10,000 nucleotides of DNA from Chrysomallon squamiferum (GCA_012295275.1 CM022676.1:10516086-10526085); one strand, 5' to 3'; counted from the stretch's first letter, positions 1-6,707 are shown. The notes: a model not told the origin generated them from the sequence alone. Translations and numbers: made by a program.

Positions 1-135
1 TGCTTGTTCGTTTATTTGTTTATTTATTTGTGTTTTTTTTTTTGTGCATTTATTTATTTTTTGTTTGTTTGTTAGTTCGTTCGTTTGTCAATTTACTTAT
101 TTGTTTGTGTATTTATTTATTAATTATTGTTTGTT
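1..135. repeat. T-rich degenerate TTTG/TTTA repeat
   Basis: Almost entirely T with G or A roughly every fourth base, written as TTTG, TTTA and TTCG units plus a pure T run near 33-43. Reading frames through it translate to leucine and phenylalanine strings and are not genes. Confidence 0.85.
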
Positions 136-136
136 T

Positions 137-475
137 ATTGTTGTTGTTGTTGTTGTTATTAGTAGTGCTACTATTATTAGTAATATTATTATTATTGTTG
201 TTGTTACTAATACTACTGCTGCTATTTCTGTTATTGTTACTAGTATTATTATTATTTTTATTATTATTCATGTTGTTGTTTTGTTGTTGTTCTACTATTA
301 TTATTTTTTTTTGATGTTATTTTTATTAATACTGCTACTACTGCTTCTATTACTACTATTAATATTACTACAACAACAACAACTACTACTACTGTTATGG
401 TTATTGTTGTTGTCGTTATTGTTATTATTACTATCAATATTTGTTTTTATTATTATTATTATCATTCTGCTAAAT
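137..475. repeat. Compound three-base repeat (TTG/TTA/CTA/GTA)
   Basis: About 340 bp in three-base steps in which T stays at the middle position while the first base varies freely and the third is mostly A or G. Short pure runs of TTG, TTA, CAA and TAC alternate. The step slips phase only a few times, which leaves long hydrophobic reading frames (Val, Ile, Leu) on the plus strand. These are artefacts of the repeat. Confidence 0.9.
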
Positions 476-969
476 ACTCACATGCACAGAATTAACTAAC
501 AACTAACTATAATAAAATCTAGTTAGCATTTTTTTCAATATCGTTTTATTTAATTAACCAGCATCGTTATGAAACTTTGTGTGCACAAAAATTCTATACA
601 GACATTTTCAGTTAACATGAAAGCAGTTATTACTGATACCGGGATATACATACTCGTTAATTAATTTCTTGCTGTCATTAAACATATTATACTAAATGAT
701 GTCTATAAAAAAATATATATATATATAACAAAAAGCAGAGACTATATTCAGTAAATCAGCATCTGATGAGTTTTCACTAATCACAGATTATCCTAGAAAT
801 TGAATTGACTGTTGCTAGATATAATTATTATATTAAACATTATTTTATAATTACAGACGATTACGTTACAATGTTTAAAACTGCGTTTAGGAGTTAGTTA
901 TTGATAAACTAAAAATTGGACTTAACTAACCACTGATCACTGTACTAAAGTTAAAATTAATTTTCTTAC
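476..969. other. A+T-rich unique DNA, no gene seen
   Basis: No open frame of note on either strand and no recognisable domain. It holds an (AT)8 run at 713-727. It lies directly 3' of the minus-strand exon at 970-1039, whose splice donor is at 969-968, so it is most simply the next intron of that gene. I could not find a following exon. Confidence 0.6.
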
Positions 970-1039
970 CTCTAACATTAGAGGATGTGCCACGGTAGAT
1001 AACTCTTCTCTGATAAACACTTCCATAGAGCTGGAAAGT
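970..1039 (-). CDS. Internal exon: YWTD (LDL-receptor class B) propeller blade, second half
   Basis: A 70-base exon read on the minus strand. It follows an acceptor ending TATTTCAG and precedes a strong donor, GAG then GTAAGA. The frame that continues the upstream exon encodes 23 residues plus one base of a Gly codon: TFQLYGSVYQRRVIY, then RGTSSNVR and G. Known class B repeats run roughly I-x-R-x-x-L-D-G-S, then R-x-V-I/L, then P-x-G-L-A-V-D-W. Here LYGS sits where LDGS is expected, RRVIY follows at the right distance, and NVRG would lead into the next GLAVDW strand, which must lie in the next exon. A second frame is also open, but only this one matches the phase of the preceding exon. Such propellers occur in extracellular parts of LDLR/LRP receptors. 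Which family member this is cannot be told from 62 residues. Confidence 0.68.
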
Positions 1040-1087
1040 CTGAAATATTAGGAAATATAATTTATCTCCCTTTAGTTAATTTGGCAT

Positions 1088-1181
<94 letters not shown>

Positions 1182-1195
1182 TCAAAGTACATTAC
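1040..1195 (-). other. Short intron between the two propeller exons, filled by (CT)n
   Basis: A minus-strand intron of 156 bases, starting GTAATG and ending CCTAATATTTCAG. More than half is a dinucleotide tract that reads (CT)n on the gene's sense strand. About 50 bases of ordinary sequence separate the tract from the acceptor. The flanking exons meet at phase 0. Confidence 0.65.
1092..1178. repeat. (GA)n microsatellite, about 43 copies
   Basis: Uninterrupted GA dinucleotides over 87 bases. It reads as (CT)n on the strand of the neighbouring exons and lies wholly within their intron. Confidence 0.97.
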
Positions 1196-1312
1196 CTCTA
1201 TCTGTTTTGACTTGATATTGTTAACGTAGTATGTGTTATTTTCATACAAATAGTCGATATAGCCGTACTGGTTGTTGGTCGCATTTTCTCCCGTTCCAGA
1301 CAGATACAGTTT
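1196..1312 (-). CDS. Internal exon: YWTD (LDL-receptor class B) propeller blade, first half
   Basis: A 117-base exon on the minus strand encoding exactly 39 residues in phase 0. The acceptor is a T-rich tract ending TTATTTCAG and the donor is GAG then GTAATG. The peptide begins KLYLSGTGENAT. Residues 16-24 (YGYIDYLYE) occupy the place of the usual 'ALDYD' strand, followed by NNTYYVNNIKSKQIE at 25-39. The pattern N-x-I/L-Y-W-T-D-x-x-x-x-x-I-x is the hallmark of class B repeats, and here YYVN replaces YWTD while the trailing KSKQIE keeps the family's basic-polar-Ile-Glu end. Two N-glycosylation sequons (NAT at 10-12, NNT at 25-27) agree with an extracellular domain. No stop breaks the frame, and base composition is richer in G+C than its surroundings. 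The YWTD assignment comes from pattern only. The degenerate core could mean a divergent receptor or another propeller family. Confidence 0.7.
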
Positions 1313-1340
1313 CTGAAATAAATAAATATACATATTAAAA

Positions 1341-1472
1341 TTACTACTACTATAATGACATCTACAGTTAATACTACTACTGCTACTACTATTACTGCTG
1401 CTACTACTACTACTACCTTTGTTACTACTATTACTACCACAACTTCTATCATTGCTATTTTTGCTCAAACTT

Positions 1473-1507
<35 letters not shown>

Positions 1508-1620
1508 GCTACTACTACTAATACTATTGCTACTGTAACTGCTACTAATATTTCTATCAGTCGAACTTTCATAATTAGTAATGCTGTTGCAGTAACAATA
1601 AATACTATTACAACTACTAC
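1341..1620. repeat. Compound ACT/TAC three-base repeat, intronic
   Basis: Three-base steps of ACT, GCT, ATT and ACC, with the longest pure (CTA)n run at 1473-1506. It lies within the likely intron upstream of the 1196-1312 exon. The plus-strand frame through it translates as a threonine string and the minus-strand frames as Ser- or Val-rich strings. None is a gene. Confidence 0.9.
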
Positions 1621-1730
1621 GACATTCATTGATCAGTCAGTATATTTAGCAAAAGCAAAAATTTTATTTAGAAAGAAAGAAAAGTAATATATAAATATAT
1701 ATATAAGTTTTAAAAATACGTTACACATAG

Positions 1731-1760
1731 AAAAAAAGAAAGAAAAAAAGAAAGAAAAAA
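1731..1760. repeat. A-rich GAAA repeat
   Basis: Runs of A with GAAAGAAA units, preceded by a shorter GAAAGAAAG at 1671-1680. Confidence 0.85.
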
Positions 1761-2095
1761 TGTGACAATGAAAAAACCCCAATATTAAGTTTTTAAATAT
1801 ACATATATCCAAAACTTTATTTTTATCTGAAATAGTAATAGAGACCACTAAGACCTTGTTGCACTATTACGTTTTCTTTTCAATTTTTATTAATTTTAAT
1901 TTTTAATTTTTTAAGAAATTAAAATTTGTAACACTCTTTTCCCAAAGTAAAATACAACATTAATTTCTTCTACAGTAATTAAGACTGTTTAAAACATTTA
2001 TAAATATATATATAATCTACTATATATATATATAAACAATGAAGTAACGTCATATGTTTATTTTAAATATTTACATTTATCATTATGCAAATTAC
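1761..2095. other. A+T-rich intron-like DNA
   Basis: No coding signal. Two short TA runs lie at 2003-2036. The stretch falls between the candidate exon 2096-2256 and the exon 1196-1312 and is most simply intronic. Confidence 0.55.
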
Positions 2096-2256
2096 CGGAA
2101 TTTTGTTTGACTGGGATTCCAACATCAGCGTATCAAAAAGAAAACGCGGTGTCATATGAATTACCCGGATGTGGGTTAGATTGAAACTGGTTTCGGTTAT
2201 CGCTATTTTTGGCGGGTACATTCTCTTAGAATGACCCCATGAAGCAGACGTGAAGC
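2096..2256 (-). CDS. Candidate upstream exon of the propeller gene
   Basis: Unrecognised as a domain, but a good splice-bounded open stretch. On the minus strand an acceptor (CTTTTCTATTTCAG) precedes it. The open frame starts after two bases and runs 53 codons from FTSASWGHSKRMYPP to LESQSNKIP, ending at CCG then GTAATT, exactly in phase 0 as the exon at 1196-1312 requires. The other two frames carry stops. An alternative donor (CGG then GTAATT) would end the exon at 2165, also in phase 0, after 30 codons. With the longer form, TPRFLFDTLML followed by the downstream KLYLSG resembles the first strand of LRP-type propellers, which often begins with a hydrophobic L-L-F-A segment. That resemblance is weak. 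Base composition is less A+T-rich than its flanks. It has no cysteines, so it is not an EGF or LDLR class A module. Confidence 0.4.
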
Positions 2257-2348
2257 CTGAAATAGAAAAGGAGCTTTTTAAATACGGTCGTAAACACACA
2301 TACAGACGGAAAAGCAGACACAGATAGGTGTGTAATTATAATGTTTAT
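2257..2348. other. Intron-like DNA upstream of the candidate exon
   Basis: Contains the pyrimidine-rich tract (minus strand) before the acceptor at 2257-2258. Nothing else can be read in it. Confidence 0.4.
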
Positions 2349-2363
2349 GCTATATATATATAG

Positions 2364-2398
<35 letters not shown>

Positions 2399-2426
2399 TG
2401 TATGTATGTATATATGTATATATACA
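2349..2426. repeat. (TA)n and (TGTA)10 microsatellite
   Basis: A TA run, then ten uninterrupted TGTA units at 2371-2410, then a return to TA. The tetranucleotide looks grown out of the dinucleotide. Confidence 0.95.
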
Positions 2427-2526
2427 ATCATATTTGTTGGAATTTTAAAGTTCAATAAAAGTCAAATATAAGCGTTTTGTTTCTTCTTTTTTTTTCTTTT
2501 TTCTTAAACTGTTGATGTGGATCGGG

Positions 2527-2570
2527 TTTTTTTTTTTTTCGTGTGTGTGCGTGCGTGCATGCGTGCGTGT
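2527..2570. repeat. Poly-T followed by GTGC/GTGT repeat
   Basis: A T run at about 2527-2539, followed by alternating purine-pyrimidine GTGTGTGC and GTGC units to 2570. The GTGC part is unusually rich in CpG and GpC for this window. Confidence 0.85.
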
Positions 2571-2629
2571 ATTTTCGCAAGTGAAAGGAAAATCAGAAAT
2601 GAAATAAATACCTCTATAAACTATTTATC

Positions 2630-2687
2630 AAAAAAAAAAAAAAGAGACACTATCACAATCATCATCATCAACAACAACAACAACAAA
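2630..2687. repeat. Poly-A, then CAT and CAA repeats
   Basis: An A run at 2630-2643, then four ATC units at 2658-2669 and about six AAC units at 2670-2687. The rest of 2571-2783 is ordinary A+T-rich sequence with no gene I can support. Confidence 0.85.
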
Positions 2688-2815
2688 TAAACAAACCCTC
2701 ATAAACTATTAATAAAGAAATTTTGATCAACTTTACTTCAGGACATCAATCAAATTCAGAAATACGGCAAATTTTCATAGTACCCTTGATGCTTGCATAG
2801 GAAAGTAGGTCACGC

Positions 2816-3054
2816 CTGAAAATATAGAGTAATGTAATAATGAAAAATAGATTTACATACCTAATAGTCCTAGCAATATTAAACAATAGAGAAAAGACCG
2901 ATAATATTTATAGACAGACATTATTATATAGCGATGTCGTTTTCATTTAACTGAACTTAACGTGTTAGTAAATTATGCCCTGCATAGCTGGGTTCTTATT
3001 CGAGATTAATGGTGATGATTAAAATATTAGTAATTATGAAGGTAGTAAGAGTAC
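2816..3054. other. A+T-rich unique DNA, no gene seen
   Basis: No open frame, splice-bounded stretch or repeat that I can support. Confidence 0.5.
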
Positions 3055-3189
3055 TGATGGTGTGGTTATGGTTGTGATAGTAGTGGTTGTAGATGTTGTG
3101 ATAGTAGGACTAAAAATAGTTGTAGTTGTAGTAGTTGTTGTTGTTGTTGTTTTTGGTGTACATCTGCAGTAGTAGTAGGAACAGTAGTA
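3055..3189. repeat. Degenerate GTA/GTT/GTG three-base repeat
   Basis: G-T rich three-base units with irregular substitutions, including a purer (TTG)n at 3134-3151 and GTAGTAGTAG near 3168-3177. It is an older, more decayed array than the one at 3383-3459. Confidence 0.8.
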
Positions 3190-3224
3190 CATCTTAACAA
3201 GCTATTTTAGGTATTTGACTAGAT

Positions 3225-3310
3225 ACATTAATTTCCTGATCACGCTTAGCAGGGTTTCAAATCGAGACATTTCCTCAGACGGAAGTTGGGATACTGGTTT
3301 CAAGTGCTTA
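3225..3310. other. Higher-complexity island with two imperfect 40-bp copies
   Basis: ATTTCCT at 3231-3237 and GGTTTCAA at 3253-3260 recur as ATTTCCT at 3269-3275 and GGTTTCAA at 3296-3303. The minus strand is open through it, but that frame runs on into the adjacent repeats. It may be a remnant of an interspersed repeat. I do not recognise the family. Confidence 0.35.
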
Positions 3311-3382
3311 AGATAATGTGAAACATTTAGATACACACACACTTTACACACGTAACTATAAAATAATAACAATGACACTGAC

Positions 3383-3459
3383 AATAATAATAATAATAAT
3401 AATAATAATAGTAGTAGTAGTAGTAGTAGTAGTAGTTGTTGTTGTTGTTGTAGTAGTAG
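3383..3459. repeat. Stepwise compound repeat (ATA)n-(GTA)n-(GTT)n-(GTA)n
   Basis: Three pure blocks joined without a break: ATA to 3410, GTA to 3435, GTT to 3450, then GTA again. Each block differs from the next by one base per unit. The long minus-strand frame here translates to Gln and Leu runs and is not a gene. Confidence 0.95.
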
Positions 3460-3634
3460 CCGTGCCGCCGCTGATGGTGGTGTAGTAGTAGTTATAGCAT
3501 CACAGCAACATAAATAACAACACCAAAAATATATATTAATGAAAATAATATTGAGATAACGAAATCTAGAAGAAGAAGAATTTAATGGAATAATTAAGCG
3601 TATTATAATTATTTTATCGTTTAACATAAGTATA

Positions 3635-3635
<1 letters not shown>

Positions 3636-3669
<34 letters not shown>

Positions 3670-3672
3670 TAT

Positions 3673-3759
<87 letters not shown>
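3636..3759. repeat. (TA)n followed by (ATAG)n, about 22 units
   Basis: A TA run at 3636-3665, a short spacer, then uninterrupted ATAG/GATA units at 3673-3759. The same arrangement of a TA run leading into GATA recurs at 5466-5524. Confidence 0.96.
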
Positions 3760-4039
3760 TTCGTATATTTATTTTTCTGAAGAAACTGGACGGCAGAAAG
3801 TCTAAGTAGATGGGAAAGAAGGGGGAAAAAATGGTTCTTATTTCCAGATTTCAGATTTCATTTGTCACAGATCACGGAATAATAATAAAAATAATAACAA
3901 TAACAAACCGAAAAAAAGAAAGAAAAGAAAAACAAATTGGAAAGAAATATTTAAAAAGAAAACAAAATCAGAACCTAATTAAAACAGGCAGCTCAATACA
4001 AAAGTTTTTGTATTAAACAATTGTTTCTGAAACAAGTTA
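3760..4039. other. A-rich unique DNA, no gene supported
   Basis: The plus strand has a 68-codon open frame (3810-4016) that is mostly Lys, Ile and Asn from A-rich sequence, with no motif or splice context. I treat it as chance. Confidence 0.5.
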
Positions 4040-4047
4040 TGACGTCA
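4040..4047. promoter_or_regulatory. CRE/ATF-type palindrome TGACGTCA
   Basis: A perfect match to the full cAMP-response element bound by CREB/ATF bZIP dimers. It is one of four exact copies in the window. No promoter can be tied to it from sequence. Confidence 0.35.
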
Positions 4048-4090
4048 AAATCAATCATTCAATGACCCGATGTAATTACCGCATTATGAC

Positions 4091-4104
4091 GTTGTCATGA
4101 CAAC
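4091..4104. promoter_or_regulatory. X-box-like palindrome GTTGTCATGACAAC
   Basis: A perfect 14-base palindrome that also fits the RFX X-box consensus GTHNYYATRRNAAC at every position. It lies 44 bases after the TGACGTCA at 4040. Binding is not shown, and no adjacent transcription start can be seen. Confidence 0.35.
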
Positions 4105-4261
4105 TAATTCTAGCAGTTTGTCAAACTGAGATAGTCATTTTTCTTCTTCTTTTTTTTCATTCTTTTTTTTCATTTTTTATTTTTTCTAAGAAAGTTAAAT
4201 TTCTTTGAGAACTTTCTTGAAGCTGAAACAGTGTGCTACGTAAACACAAACAGACGAATGG
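4105..4261. other. T-rich unique DNA
   Basis: Contains T runs near 4149-4186. No gene, splice-bounded frame or repeat family is recognisable. Confidence 0.5.
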
Positions 4262-4381
4262 CCAGAGACAGACACACAGACACACAGACAGACAAAGAAA
4301 TAGATGAATGAACGGATTGATGGATGGATGGATAGAGAGATATACAGATACAGACAGACAGATATATATATATATATATAT
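4262..4381. repeat. Mixed GACA/GATG/GACA/TA repeat cluster
   Basis: Short runs of CAGACA, GATG (4317-4330) and CAGACA again, ending in (TA)n at 4362-4381. Confidence 0.85.
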
Positions 4382-4460
4382 TAACTCATCGATCTATTCA
4401 TTCTACAGTAGATCAATATTTTAGTCATTTTAACTGTCCATCCACACTATTATCCATAAA

Positions 4461-4513
4461 CGTGTGTGTGTACCTGTGTATACACACACATACACACACA
4501 CGCGCACACACAT
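4461..4513. repeat. GT run facing CA runs, self-complementary
   Basis: GTGTGTGTGTA followed a few bases later by TGTATACACACAC and further CA units. The G-T and C-A halves can pair as a hairpin with a four- to six-base loop near 4472-4477. Confidence 0.8.
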
Positions 4514-4671
4514 ATGCATGCACTGATCCATACCTTAATAATTTATAATTTTTTCCACGCATCCATAATCCATCCATCATTTGTCAGTCTGTCAATCAGA
4601 AAGGAAGCAATAAAGCAAAGACTAACATAGAAAACTCTATCAGCTCAGTATATACAAATAATTTTAAAAAT

Positions 4672-4713
4672 TATATATATATATATATATATTATTATTA
4701 TTTTTTTTTTTTT
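4672..4713. repeat. (AT)n, ATT and poly-T run
   Basis: A TA run to 4691, three ATT units, then a T run to 4713. The stretch between the CA repeat and this run (4514-4671) shows nothing I can name. Confidence 0.9.
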
Positions 4714-5025
4714 CTGTTCCTGTATGTTTGGCTGAATCAGTCGATAACCCGTGATTAACGTTTTAACAGTAATTCAAAATCATTTTACCGTAAACGCAGA
4801 ATTAAAAACCCCAAGGGAAATAACTCTTTTTAGCAGGGATGGTCTAACGGCCTGGAAGGTAAATAAACAAATAAGACTAATGCAAAGAGGCTATTAAATG
4901 TTTTAGAGATAAACAGAAATCGTTAGGAGATAAAGAAACCGAGCATTACACATGGGAAATAACTGCAACACACAAATGGAGTTAAAACGTATAACTATTT
5001 GAACGGCGCCGTATTAAATGAAGTT
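4714..5025. other. Higher-complexity unique DNA with two AGGGAAATAACT-type motifs
   Basis: No gene seen. AGGGAAATAACTC at 4814-4826 and GGGAAATAACT at 4954-4964 are near-identical. A related motif, AAAGGGAGATAAA on the minus strand, lies in the intron at about 1061-1073. They may be remnants of a dispersed repeat. I do not identify a family. Confidence 0.4.
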
Positions 5026-5134
5026 GTGACGTCATCTCGAGCTAGGCGGACTAACACCAGACTTTTTTTTTTTTTTCTCACAGCACTAGAAGAAGTTTAA
5101 GACCAAATAGGTCCAATGCCTGAGATGACGTCAC
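5026..5134. repeat. 109-bp element bounded by 13-base inverted arms, each holding a CRE
   Basis: GTGACGTCATCTC at 5026-5038 and its exact reverse complement at 5122-5134 flank about 83 bases that include a poly-T run (5063-5076). Each arm contains TGACGTCA. Similarity does not extend beyond the 13 bases. I see no target-site duplication, so a small non-autonomous transposon is possible but not shown. A paired bZIP-binding arrangement is the alternative. Confidence 0.55.
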
Positions 5135-5312
5135 GATTACAGAAACATGAAAATGGGGGTTGGGGTTACGCATGGGGACTATGTTACTACTTTTTAGTTG
5201 CCATTTTATGTGTAATTTCTGTACTAAATATGGAGTGAGAGACTTGTATTTAGTAACAAAGTAACTGCAGATGGAAATATTTTGTTACTAATCAGTATCT
5301 GTAAATTTCAGA
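5135..5312. other. Unique DNA, no gene seen
   Basis: Ordinary sequence with TTTGTTACT/AGTAACAAAG partial inverted similarity near 5253-5289. No coding signal. Confidence 0.45.
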
Positions 5313-5474
5313 ATGGTTTACCGCTGTGAAAATGAGGAAACTAAAACGTATTTAGAATTAAATGATAATGAAATTACTCAATGTATAGCGTCTACTGCCT
5401 TCTTCTTCACCCTCTTTGTTTTAACGTGCTCCAAGTTGTTAAAACCCACTGTCACCGCTGCCACAAATATATAT

Positions 5475-5486
<12 letters not shown>
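5313..5486 (+). other. Short open frame, 57 codons, with one hydrophobic segment
   Basis: ATG to TAG on the plus strand. It begins MVYRCENEETKTYLELND, followed by a hydrophobic stretch around residues 25-39 (ASTAFFFTLFVL) that could span a membrane, then a basic KLLK. The last residues come from the start of the TA/GATA repeat, which also supplies the stop. A possible acceptor, TAAATTTCAG, lies directly before the ATG. Unlike most open frames here it is not itself a simple-repeat translation. No homologue is recognised and no convincing donor follows. It may well be chance in a window of this size. Confidence 0.15.
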
Positions 5487-5525
<39 letters not shown>

Positions 5526-5552
5526 TGTATAAACAAACAAACAAATAAATAA
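5466..5552. repeat. (TA)n, (GATA)n and AAAC/AAAT repeat cluster
   Basis: A short TA run, about 12 GATA units at 5478-5524, then AAAC and AAAT units from about 5532. Confidence 0.94.
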
Positions 5553-5640
5553 AATTAAATACCGCTATCGTTTAAGTCTTGTACATTAAAAATAATTACT
5601 GTTCTGCAGAACATCAAACCATCATTAGTCTCTCTTTGGC

Positions 5641-5769
5641 GAGTTCATTAAATATTCATGACGTCATGCATATGTAACGGATAAAGACGCCCCACCCCCC
5701 TCTGTTAACAATTTTCATAGTTTACCACTGAAGTCGGGTTTTATTTAATTCGTTAGCGGACAGCCGTGA
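5641..5769. repeat. Diverged tandem duplication, copy 1
   Basis: Shares ordered blocks with the copy at 5822-5945: GAGTTCATTA, TATTCATGAC, GTTAACA, TTTA-CAC-GTC, GGGTTTTATTTA, then CCGTGA. Block offsets are 181, 180, 183 and 176 bases, so the two copies sit head to tail with small indels. Substitutions between them are frequent, so the duplication is old. Confidence 0.6.
5659..5666. promoter_or_regulatory. CRE/ATF-type palindrome within CATGACGTCATG
   Basis: TGACGTCA centred in a perfect 12-base palindrome (5657-5668). In the second copy of the local duplication the matching site reads TGACTTCA, so the palindrome is intact in only one copy. Confidence 0.3.
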
Positions 5770-5821
5770 ATTATTTATTTTTCTTTGACATGTGTAATGG
5801 ACGCCCTTCGGTAATTTCCGT

Positions 5822-5945
5822 GAGTTCATTACGTATTCATGACTTCATACGTACGTGAGGTGCAAGCCCAGAGCATATTTGGTGTTAACAGTGTTTACGT
5901 ATTATTTAACACAGTCACGGGTTTTATTTAGTTTCTTAACCGTGA
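5822..5945. repeat. Diverged tandem duplication, copy 2
   Basis: Head-to-tail partner of 5641-5769. It keeps GAGTTCATTA, TATTCATGAC, GTTAACA and GGGTTTTATTTA in the same order. It ends just before the ATT repeat at 5953, which may have grown at its edge. No coding frame spans either copy. Confidence 0.6.
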
Positions 5946-5952
5946 TTTGTTA

Positions 5953-6005
5953 CTATTATTATTATTATTATTAGTAGTAGTATTTTTTTATGTATTTATT
6001 TATTA
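5953..6005. repeat. (ATT)n, AGT and TTTA repeats
   Basis: Seven or so TAT/ATT units, then AGTAGTAGTA, then T-rich TTTA units. Confidence 0.9.
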
Positions 6006-6110
6006 TTATCGTTTTTGTTCTGGAATTGAAAATTTGACACTTTTTATTTTTGAAAATTAACAGGAAATATTATTTTTTTCGAAATTCTTTTGAGAATGAA
6101 AATATATTTT

Positions 6111-6295
6111 ATCATCATCATAATCATCATAACATCATCATCTTCATAATTTAAATTATATATTACAGTCATGATTGTTTATTTGTTAGTTTATTCATAT
6201 TATTAATGTTGTTGTTCTTCTTCTCATCATCATCATTATTGTTGTTGTTACTACTACTACTACTACTACGACAGCTATTGTTGTTGTTACTGCCA
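6111..6295. repeat. CAT, GTT, TTC and (TAC)n three-base repeat cluster
   Basis: ATC units at 6111-6147, ordinary A+T-rich sequence, then GTT, TTC, ATC, GTT, CTA (6250-6268) and TTG runs to 6295. It has the same mixed-unit style as the arrays at 137-475 and 8826-9042. Confidence 0.85.
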
Positions 6296-6572
6296 TTGAC
6301 AGATGTTTATTTTTATTTTGTTTTTGTGTTTTTTTAATTTTAATTTGATTGATTACCGAAGCGAACAGCAAACGGGTAATAATTAATATGTAAATTTTAA
6401 CACATTCAGGAAATGAGTCCAGGGTTTAGATAATAGCATAACCGCTGTGTAATCTATTCATTTTCAATATCACTTCTTCATTAAACAGGGTTTTTTTCTT
6501 CACAATTACTCTCTTTTCTTTTCCATAATTATTTATTAAAATAATTAACCTGATATCCCGATATTTATAACC
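6296..6572. other. A+T-rich unique DNA, no gene seen
   Basis: Holds T runs and an AATAAA on the minus strand near 6530-6536. No open frame of note. Confidence 0.45.
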
Positions 6573-6707
6573 ATGATTCACCGCGGGCTACACGCCATTT
6601 TCTACAACACACAATTCCATTACGTCATCAGTTTCGGTTGCCTTCGGAAACGACAAAATTGGAAACGATGTCTTTGGTTTTTATCTCATCACCGTGTTTC
6701 TGCATAA
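6573..6707. other. Stretch open on both strands; possible minus-strand terminal exon
   Basis: Plus strand: ATG at 6573 to TAA at 6707, 44 codons (MIHRGLHAIFYNTQFH at the start), unrecognised. Minus strand: an acceptor, TTATTTATGCAG, is followed at 6699 by 23 codons (KHGDEIKTKDIVSNFVV at the start) and a TGA ending at 6628, with AATAAA about 95 bases further on. The composition is richer in G+C than its flanks. Neither frame matches a family I know and the evidence does not choose between them. It may be non-coding. Confidence 0.15.

Noticed and set aside
30-499. Long plus-strand frames rich in Leu, Val and Ile
   Set aside because: They are translations of the T-centred three-base repeat, with no conserved motif, start context or splice signal.
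1355-1687. Thr-rich plus-strand frame
   Set aside because: A translation of ACT repeats within the likely intron of the opposite-strand gene.
3202-3627. 141-codon minus-strand frame with Gln and Leu runs
   Set aside because: Its core is the ATA/GTA/GTT repeat. Only the 3225-3310 end is complex, and it matches no family I know.
3673-3759. GATA array as a CRISPR or satellite array
   Set aside because: A simple tetranucleotide repeat with no spacers.
4830-4856. Possible tRNA-derived SINE head (GGATGGTCTAACGGCCTGG)
   Set aside because: It loosely resembles a tRNA A-box region, but no B box follows at the right distance.
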